From the NCBI GenBank assembly GCA_944989445.1, contig CALYLW010000167.1, forward strand, positions 186,001 through 250,000: 64,000 nucleotides of DNA, in the 5' to 3' direction. Positions within the stretch are counted from its first letter, which is position 1. The number at the start of each line of letters is the position of its first letter. The DNA comes from Ampullaceana balthica (taxonomy: Eukaryota; Mollusca; Gastropoda; Lymnaeidae). Below, piece after piece: positions 55,845-64,000 of the stretch. Position numbers and translations under genes: made by a program. The notes under the pieces are model-generated. The model did no database searches. It worked only from the letters and a program-made list of their open reading frames with translations, and was not told the origin of the DNA.

Positions 55845-56043
55845 CAACGTCTTCGATCCTTCCAAAGACATGGGCCACCTACAAGAGTCCTCCAGTCATA
55901 GGCCACCTACAAGAGTCCTCCAGTCATAGGCCACCTACAAGAGTCCTCCAGTCATACATATCCCGGGCCAGGCTCTCCAGCGTCTTTACTTCATGGCCAA
56001 TTCTCTTGATGTTGATGTCTGCCGCCAGCTCTCGGCGCTAAGA
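55845..56043 (-). pseudogene. LINE ORF2 C-terminal fragment
   Basis: The minus strand reads ELAADINIKRIGHEVKTLES, LARDMYDWRTLVGG and, after a local triplication, GGPCLWKDRRR and a stop. This resembles the end of LINE ORF2 proteins (LA-D-x-WR-x-LV-x-GLC). A 28-bp segment (CAGTCATAGGCCACCTACAA) is present three times at about 55866-55950 and breaks the frame. Confidence 0.6.
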
Positions 56044-56780
56044 GTTTCTATGTTGACCTTGAGTGTTCCAGTTCACAACTTGCCTTGACCTTGAGGGTTT
56101 CTGTTCAGAACTTCCCATGACCTTGAGGGTTCCTGTTCAAAACTTGCTTTGTCGTGCTGCTCCACTTGAACATTGTGATTGAATTTGTCGGTTTAGCGCA
56201 TATATTATGATATATGTTCATTTCTAAATAATAAACAGAGTTTTGGTATTTGTCAACAAAAATTTCTATTAGTGAAAAGAATGTAGTTCAACACAAGATA
56301 AATGTAATCTTCAGAAAATGTTTTTATGTTCTATGACGGAATCAGTTTGAACTCAAATAAAGTTGCTAAAGCAGGGTGACTACTACTACAGAAATGGCGG
56401 CAATTGTAAGCAAATACAATTTTTGAATATTTTTAAACATAGATTATGTTAATGAATTAATATTACCAAAAATATCTTATGGAATTGACTTTTAATATAT
56501 TTAACGTTTTGTTATGTTTTTTATTGCTTTTTTAAATAAATTGAATTGTTGGGTAGGTTATATTTTATTTTATTTTTTAATAGTGTACATTATTGACGAT
56601 TATGTACTTTAAGATAAAAGATTTGCTGTAAAGACATTAGCTCTTATATTTGTCTGAAATAAGAAATATATTATGTTGTTTGATTTATTTTTAATTATTT
56701 ATTTGTAATTGAAGATAGCTCTATGTTAAATCTAAATAATATATTTATTTATGTTTTTATTGTAATTCATATGAAGCCAC
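56044..56780. other. Spacer with a short triplicated motif
   Basis: 56056-56150 contains three copies of a CTTGAGGGTTCCTGTTCA-type block. The rest is AT-rich and unrecognised. Confidence 0.5.
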
Positions 56781-57060
56781 CATATGGTCGAGTGGCAGCG
56801 CACTGGACTGTCGTACCGATGGTCACGGGTTCGAATCCGTGTGAAGGCAAGGGTTTGTTCCCGGGGCCTAGGGCGTCCCTGAGTCACCCCGCTCCGAATG
56901 GGTACCTAACACTATGTGTTAGGCGGCTGGGTAATGCGTGGAACCCACAAAGCCGTGGCCTGTGATTGCTGCATCACTTGCCAACAGATCATCTGTCATG
57001 GTCTGTGGACGCAACTATCTTCTGCATAGAAGGAGCGTCTGTATAGATAAGATAAGATAA
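56781..57060 (+). mobile_element. tRNA-derived SINE, copy 2, with target duplication
   Basis: Same element as 16951-17236: A box TGGTCGAGTGGCAGCGCACT, B box GGGTTCGAATCC, tail CTTCTGCATAGAAGGAGCGT and GATAA units. The flanking GAAGCCAC at 56773-56780 recurs at 57061-57068 as the target-site duplication. Confidence 0.95.
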
Positions 57061-57486
57061 GAAGCCACTCCCCACTGTTCATCATTTCTATAATAACCTA
57101 ATACCATTCAGATTTCTCAAGTTAATACTGTACATCAAGGGCAAATAATTCAGTTTAAACTAATTCTTGTCAAATATTTCTTGTATTTTCCCCTGAAGTG
57201 TAAACTAAAATTAGTGGTAAAGGAAGTAAATCATTTCAACACGCCAGCCAAAACCATTTGTTTTAGGAACAAAAAGACATTTGTTTACAAAATTTGTAAT
57301 GAGCAAATAAAGTGATCCATTAAAATTGTTAAATAAAGTGATCCATTAAACTGTTGAATGAAGTTATCCATTATCCATAGCTATGGCCTATGACCAGATT
57401 TCCTGTTCAACTGATGGTTTTCCTTTCTCTTCTTACTACGCGTCAATAACTTCATTCAGCCGTCTCTCAGACTTTCTGCCACTTCA
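57061..57486. other. Spacer, nothing coding recognised
   Basis: A short direct repeat (AAATAAAGTGATCCATTAAA) occurs at about 57305 and 57331. Confidence 0.5.
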
Positions 57487-57830
57487 TTACTCACACATAC
57501 TGTCATACACTCATACATACATACTGTCATACACACATACTGTCATACACTCATACACACATACTGTCATACACTCATACACACATACTGTCATACACTC
57601 ATACATACATACTGTCATACACTCATACACACATACTGTCATACACTCATACACACATACTGTCATACACTCATACACACATACTGTCATACACTCATAC
57701 ACACATACTGTCATACACTCATACACACATAATGTCATACACTCATACACACATAATGTCATACACTCATACACACATACTGTCATACACTCATACATAC
57801 ATACTGTCATACACTCATACTCTAGTTGTC
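57487..57830. repeat. 24-bp minisatellite, about 14 copies
   Basis: Unit ACTGTCATACACTCATACAC plus ACAT, with CATAC/CACAC and ACTG/AATG variants. Confidence 0.96.
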
Positions 57831-58007
57831 TCCTCTCAAATGATACCTTTCAATTTTCATAATCATCTCCATCTTCCAGGGGCGTGGACAGTGTGCGTGT
57901 TGGTATGGACGTACAGTGAAAGATTGAAAGTTGAAGAAGAGTGGAAAATTTCACTTCCTCCCTGGGTGCCGCCAACTGACAATAAACACAAACATACTAC
58001 TAACATA

Positions 58008-58289
58008 GTGGTCGAGTGGCAGCGCGCTCGACTGGCGACTGATTGTCACGGGTTCGAATACATGTGAAGGCAAGGATTTTTTCCCAGGGCCTTGGGCGTC
58101 CCTGAGTCACCCAGCTCCGAATGGGTACCTAAAACTAGTTAGGCGGCTGGGTAATGCGTGGAACCCACAAAGCCGTGGCCTGTGAACGCTGCTTCACTTG
58201 CCAACAGAACATCTGTCATGGTCTGTGGACGCAATTATCTTCTGCATAGAAAGAGCGTCTGTATAGATAAGATAAGATAAGATAAGAAG
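58008..58289 (+). mobile_element. tRNA-derived SINE, copy 3, with long target duplication
   Basis: Same family as 16951 and 56781, slightly more diverged (GCGCGCTCGACTGGCGA in the head). Sequence before it (ATAAACACAAACATACTACT) recurs after the GATAA tail (ATAAACACTAACATACTACT). This gives a target duplication of about 25 bp. Confidence 0.95.
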
Positions 58290-58443
58290 ATAACATAAAC
58301 ACTAACATACTACTAACATACTACTAACATACTATTTGAAAATGAGCATGTTTCAAATCAAATTTTTCTCATTAAGTAATTTTTTAGAGTAAGTCTGCAC
58401 TATAATATCGTAACACGTGTTTTACATAAACGTCATTAAATAA

Positions 58444-58615
58444 AGTGTCAATAATCACAACACAGACCACATCCCTCATCATAACACAGACCACGCCCCC
58501 ATCATAACACAGGCCATGCCCCCCATCATAACACAGACCACATCCCTCATCATAACACAGACTATGCCCCCATCATAACACAGACCACGCCCGCCCCCCC
58601 CCACCCCATCATAAC
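58444..58615. repeat. CATCATAACACAGACCA repeat, about seven degenerate copies
   Basis: Copies of CATCATAACACAGACCACGC with CCCC spacers of varying length. Confidence 0.85.
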
Positions 58616-59300
58616 AACTGCTCAGACTTACAGTACAAACATGACAAACCCAGTCATCAGATTTCAACCAAACATTTTATTTTAAACTCCGTAACTTAAA
58701 TCAGCCAGGATGTTCAAAGGGCAGGGAGCTCGTGCACCCTTAGCATCATGTAGAGCAAAGACTCTCTTACCTTAGCTATTGCTCCCTGTCTATCCCGCCC
58801 GCACACATACACCCACACATTCACACTCACAGATCCAGACGTGTTTACTCCCAAACACGCGGGCTAGAATATAACCACCAGTAAAGATTGAGATAAGTAG
58901 CATTCAAGTTAACATTTCCAAGTATCCAAATATTACTTCATATGTCGAAATAAAATTCATTTATCCGAAAAAAATATATAATTAATACACATATCGATAC
59001 TTATTTTCCACTTCGACAATCTTTGTTTTGCTGTATAATTGTATCCCTGATTGTGGAAGGGGACCTTGCCCTGTTAAAAAGGACTACCTGTTCTAGTAGG
59101 CTTTGTGTGTGAGTGGTAACAGGTAAAAAATGGAACCAGGGAATTCCTAGGGTCTTGGTAATAATGTGGTATACTGGAAAGTAACCTACACGTTGAACAA
59201 GTGGGGGGGGGGCGTATAGACTGCAGGTCATGTTAGGGAGGGGTGCCATCGGTGTCTTACAAACTTCTTATGCCACACCAAACCTCTTTAAATACTGTCA
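58616..59300. other. Spacer, nothing coding recognised
   Basis: No repeat or gene was supported. Confidence 0.5.
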
Positions 59301-59306
59301 CTCACA

Positions 59307-59404
59307 CAACACCCCAAACAACACCCCAAACAACACCCCAAACAACACCCCAAACAACACCCCAAACAACACCCCAAACAACACCCCAAACAACACCCCA
59401 AACT
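59307..59404. repeat. 12-bp repeat, eight copies
   Basis: Unit CAACACCCCAAA, perfect. Confidence 0.97.
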
Positions 59405-59924
59405 CATTCACACCCGAATTTCACACATTTTCACACAATCAGACAACTCTTTGCACCCTCTCGTTTCATTTTGTACACCAATCAAAACTACATTTTACAC
59501 CGTGTCGAGCCACAGTGTACACATTATTACATAGTACACACTCTCAATTTGTACACATTTATTCATTGTACACAGTCTCTCATTGTACTTATTGTACAAT
59601 TAAATTCCCCACGTATTCCCACAAATAAATGAGAGACAGTGATTTAGTTCTAGAGCTGGACTTCCCCAAGTCTAATAATAGAACCGTTACTCTGAGACTT
59701 TTCGTCATTCCTGGCATTTTGTTGTAGCGTAGAACTGATGCACACGTCAAGCTGTTGGTGAGGTAGCCACGTGGTTACGGTGTACACCAAACTGTGTACT
59801 GGAGACATCGTGTGTACTCTCTAAATAGTCCACTTATCTGTGTGTGTACAGTAAATGCGATACTCACTGACTCCCGGTGTGTGTAATGAATGATGGAGTC
59901 GGCAGTGTGTTGAATGATTTAGGA
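59405..59924. other. Spacer with loose TTGTACACA motifs
   Basis: 59470-59600 contains scattered TTGTACACA and GTGTACACA words. No gene. Confidence 0.45.
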
Positions 59925-60182
59925 CCCATGTAAATGTAGGACCCATGTCAATGTAGGACTCATGTAAATGTAGGACCCATGTAAATGTAGGACCCATGTA
60001 AATGTAGGATAGGACCCATGTAAATGTAGGACCCATGTAAATGTAGGATAGGACCCATGTAAATGTAGGATAGGACCCATGTAAATGTAGGACCCATGTA
60101 AATGTAGGATAGGACCCATGTAAATGTAGGATAGGACCCATGTAAATGTAGGATAGGACCCATGTAAATGTAGGACCCATGA
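59925..60182. repeat. 17/22-bp repeat, about 14 copies
   Basis: Units GGACCCATGTAAATGTA with or without GGATA. Confidence 0.95.
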
Positions 60183-60259
60183 AAACTCGAGGACTAACTC
60201 GTATCTCCAATGAAGCAGCGTTCTATTAAAGGAAGTACAAGTACTTATATAAAATTCGA

Positions 60260-60925
60260 CGGTGTCACCCCTTGTGACGGTGTCACCCCTTGTGATGGTG
60301 TCACCCTTTGTGATGGTGTCACCCCTTGTGATGGTGTCACCCCTTGTTATGGTGTCACCCCTTGTGATGGTGTCACCCCTTGTGATGGTGTCACCCCTTG
60401 TGATGGTGTCACCCCTTGTGATGGTGTCACCCCTTGTGATGGTGTCACCCCTTGTGATGGTGTCACCCCTTGTTATGGTGTCACCCCTTGTGATGGTGTC
60501 ACCCCTTGTGATGGTGTCACCCCTTGTGATGGTGTCACCCCTTGTGATGGTGTCACCCCTTGTGATGGTGTCACCCCTTGTGATGGTGTCACCCCTTGTG
60601 ATGGTGTCACCCCTTGTGATGGTGTCACCCCTTGTGATGGTGTCACCCCTTGTGATGGTGTCACCCCTTGTGATGGTGTCACCCCTTGTGATGGTGTCAC
60701 CCCTTGTGATGGTGTCACCCCTTGTGATGGTGTCACCCCTTGTGATGGTGTCACCCCTTGTGATGGTGTCACCCCTTGTGATGGTGTCACCCCTTGTGAT
60801 GGTGTCACCCCTTGTGATGGTGTCACCCCTTGTGATGGTGTCACCCCTTGTGATGGTGTCACCCCTTGTGATGGTGTCACCCCGTGTGATGGTGTAACCC
60901 CTTGTGATGGTGTCACCCCTTTGCC
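60260..60925. repeat. 18-bp minisatellite, about 37 copies
   Basis: Unit GGTGTCACCCCTTGTGAT, nearly invariant (rare TTATGG and CCGTGTG variants). All three plus-strand and some minus-strand frames stay open, giving spurious ORFs. Confidence 0.98.
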
Positions 60926-61654
60926 GACAACTTCTCACTCAGATAAGACAATCGGTATCCTACTCATGACCTAGATATCCTTGAGTCGCGACTAAGTAGG
61001 ATAAGAAAGGCAACGATCTTTCTCGCAAACAACTGATCACAAACTGCACTCGTGGTGGTTAGGGGTGAGAAGTGGGGGTGGGAGGAGCGGGGGGGGGGCA
61101 ATGTCAGGGACAGCCCGCACTTGCGTAAGTGGAACTCAGAGGGAAAACGGATCGTGGCAAACTTTACCTGGCACGCAGATTCGTAGTCATCGCCGTGTGA
61201 TTACTTCAGCGGTATCGATATATGTCAAATGTCTATTATTAGCAACTGACTCATGATTCGGTGCAATAAGTCGTGACGTGTTGTGGTAACAAGTAACATA
61301 TCACAGTCACCAGCAATCACCGACCAGAATCCCCGTTTCTATGAAATATGTTTCCAAAGTTTATTTTTAGAGTTGAGTAAGACAAAAAGGCCTCACGCTA
61401 ATCAAACAGCCTCACGAGGTCTGAGATGTGAAGGGGTCGGGTGGACATGAGGCCACTGGCTCATCGGCTCCTTTGATGTAGTGAAACGACAAACATGGGC
61501 AATGTTGACATGGGGAGCTCCGGTGATGTGGTGGGGGGAGTGTGGTGTGATGTAGATACGAGACTGTGCTACTCGGGGCGCTGAGACTCAGTAGTTGTTT
61601 GGTGCCACGCGACAGGGCAGGGGCGTGGCTTTTGGTGACAACTGGAGTAAAGAG
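60926..61654. other. Spacer, nothing coding recognised
   Basis: G-rich stretch near 61070-61100. No gene. Confidence 0.5.
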
Positions 61655-64000
61655 TATGAGAGATGACATGAGAGAGTGTGAGAGAGGACATGAGAGAGTG
61701 TGAGAGAGGACATGAGAGAGTATGAGAGAGGACATGAGAAAGTATGAGAGAGGACATGAGAGAGGACATTAGAGAGTATGAGAGAGGACATGAGAGAGGA
61801 CATTAGAGAGTATGAGAGAGGACATGAGAGAGGACATGAGAGAGTATGAGAGAGGACATGAGAGAGGACATTAGAGAGTATGAGAGAGGACATGAGAGAG
61901 GACATTAGAGAGTGTGAGAGAGGACATGAGAGAGGACATTAGAGAGTATGAGAGAGGACATGAGAGAGGACATTAGAGAGTATGAGAGAGGACATGAGAG
62001 AGGACATTAGAGAGTATGAGAGAGGACATGAGAGAGGACATTAGAGAGTATGAGAGAGGACATGAGAGAGGACATGAGAGAGGACATTAGAGAGTATGAG
62101 AGAGGACATGAGAGAGGACATTAGAGAGTATGAGAGAGGACATGAGAGAGGACATTAGAGAGTATGAGAGAGGACATGAGAGAGGACATTAGAGAGTATG
62201 AGAGAGGACATGAGAGAGGACATTAGAGAGTGTGAGAGAGGACATGAGAGAGGACATTAGAGAGTATGAGAGAGGACATGAGAGAGTACATGAGAGAGGA
62301 CATGAGAGAGGACATGAGAGAGTATGAGAGAGGACATGAGAGAGTGTGAGAGAGGACATGAGAGAGGACTTGAGAGAGTATGAGAGAGTGTGAGAGAGTA
62401 TGAGAGATGACATGAGAGAGTGTGAGAGAGGACATTAGAGAGTGTGAGAGAGTATGAGAGAGGACATGAGAGAGTATGAGAGAGGACATGAGAGAGTGTG
62501 AGAGAGGACATGAGAGGGTATGAGAGAGGACATTAGAGAGTGTGAGAGAGTAAGAGAGAGGACATGAGAGAGTATGAGAGAGGACATGAGAGAGGACATT
62601 AGAGAGTATGAGAGAGGACATGAGAGAGGACATTAGAGAGTATGAGAGAGGACATGAGAGAGGACATTAGAGAGTATGAGAGAGGACATGAGAGAGGACA
62701 TTAGAGAGTATGAGAGAGGACATGAGAGAGGACATTAGAGAGTATGAGAGAGGACATGAGAGAGGACATTAGAGAGTATGAGAGAGGACATGAGAGAGGA
62801 CATTAGAGAGTGTGAGAGAGGACATGAGAGAGGACATTAGAGAGTATGAGAGAGGACATGAGAGAGGACATTAGAGAGTATGAGAGAGGACATGAGAGAG
62901 GACATTAGAGAGTATGAGAGAGGACATGAGAGAGGACATTAGAGAGTATGAGAGAGGACATGAGAGAGGACATTAGAGAGTATGAGAGAGGACATGAGAG
63001 AGGACATTAGAGAGTGTGAGAGAGGACATGAGAGAGGACATTAGAGAGTATGAGAGAGGACATGAGAGAGTGTGAGAGAGGACATGAGAGAGGACTTGAG
63101 AGAGTATGAGAGAGTGTGAGAGAGTATGAGAGATGACATGAGAGAGTGTGAGAGAGGACATGAGAGAGTGTGAGAGAGGACATGAGAGAGTATGAGAGAG
63201 GACATGAGAGAGTGTGAGAGAGGACATGAGAGAGTGTGAGAGAGGACATGAGAGAGTGTGAGAGAGGACATGAGAGATTATGAGAGAGGACATGAGAGAG
63301 TATGAGAGAGGACATGAGAGAGTGTGAGAGAGGACATGAGAGAGGACTTGAGAGAGTATGAGAGAGTGTGAGAGAGTATGAGAGATGACATGAGAGAGTG
63401 TGAGAGAGTATGAGAGAGGACATGAGAGAGTATGAGAGAGGACATGAGAGAGTGTGAGAGAGGACATGAGAGGGTATGAGAGAGGACATTAGAGAGTGTG
63501 AGAGAGTAAGAGAGAGGACATGAGAGAGTATGAGAGAGGACATGAGAGATGACATGAGAGAGTGTGAGAGAGGACATGAGAGAGGACATTAGAGAGTGTG
63601 AGAATGGACATGAGAGAGGACATTAGAGAGTATGAGAGAGGACATGAGAGAGTGTGAGAGAGGACATGAGAGAGGACTTGAGAGAGTATGAGAGAGTGTG
63701 AGAGAGTGTGAGAGAGGACATGAGAGATGACATGAGAGAGTATGAGAGAGTGTGAGAGAGGACATGAGAGAGTATGAGAGAGGACATGAGAGAGTATGAG
63801 AGAGGACATGAGAGAGTGTGAGAGAGGACATGAGAGAGTATGAGAGAGGACATGAGAGAGTATGAGAGAGGACATGAGAGAGTATGAGAGAGGACATGAG
63901 AGAGTGTGAGAGAGGACATGAGAGAGTGTGAGAGAGGACATGAGAGAGTATGAGAGAGGACATGAGAGAGGACATGAGAGAGTATGAGAGAGGACATGAG
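61655..64000. repeat. GA-rich satellite, continues beyond the window
   Basis: Made of GAGAGAGGACATGAGAGAG-type words combined into a 34-bp unit (AGGACATGAGAGAGGACATT plus AGAGAGTATGAGAG) and shorter units with AGAGAGTGTGAG or GGACTTGAG. Long stretches (about 61880-62270 and 62580-63050) are almost pure 34-bp units. Blocks between them recur in the same order at about 62270-62580, 63050-63350 and 63630-63700. Confidence 0.98.

Noticed and set aside
55411..55901. Possible exon encoding HAPAPIVVVEPS repeats with an upstream AG and a downstream stop
   Set aside because: Two other frames are equally open, copy differences are mostly amino-acid changing, and the 3' part overlaps a LINE fragment on the other strand.
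57894..58007. Possible exon (WTVCVLVWTYSERLKVEEEW) after a pyrimidine-rich AG
   Set aside because: No family match, runs into a SINE and no partner exon was found.
60210..60974. Open frames with DGVTPC or MVSPLV repeats
   Set aside because: Generated by the 18-bp minisatellite.

Overview
This is a AT-rich, intron-bearing animal genome window, not bacterial or viral. GT-AG introns, tRNA-derived SINEs, non-LTR retrotransposon tails, hAT DNA transposons and Helitrons are all present. The mix of elements suggests a lophotrochozoan, plausibly a gastropod mollusc, but the species is an inference.

Only one host gene could be reconstructed: a ten-exon ornithine decarboxylase (ODC) gene on the + strand, coding from 26950 to 48701 (about 511 residues). 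All ten coding exons join in frame with consensus splice sites, except intron 5, which needs a GC donor. The PLP-binding and catalytic residues are retained, so the product looks like an enzyme and not an antizyme inhibitor. Two substrate-pocket positions and the C-terminal tail are unusual.

Region by region: 1-2943 holds nested, decayed hAT transposases. 3100-9800 is microsatellite, duplicated AT-rich DNA, two tandem copies of a 0.55 kb element and Helitron-type 3' ends. 10832-12168 is a decayed BED-finger hAT element. 12222-16470 is two Helitrons joined head to tail. 16951-22030 holds SINEs and fragments of the 0.55 kb family. 22032-24270 is a LINE 3' end split by a DNA element that itself contains a small hAT-like element. 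24322-26292 is two minisatellites just upstream of ODC.

The ODC introns (26950-48701) are filled with near-homogeneous minisatellites (units 17-54 bp), a Helitron, a hAT element with a transposase relic, a foldback element and LINE fragments. Two arrays begin exactly on an exon-intron junction and so multiply a 5' splice site. A third hAT element sits directly after the ODC stop codon, with the stop codon inside its target-site duplication.

Downstream, 50253-64000 is dominated by tandem arrays (57, 27, 36, 24, 12, 18 and about 34 bp units). It also holds two full-length SINEs with clear target-site duplications and a LINE fragment. The SINEs share their 3' tail with the LINE relic in ODC intron 8, pointing to a SINE/LINE partnership. 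The long open frames in the arrays come from unit lengths divisible by three and are not genes.
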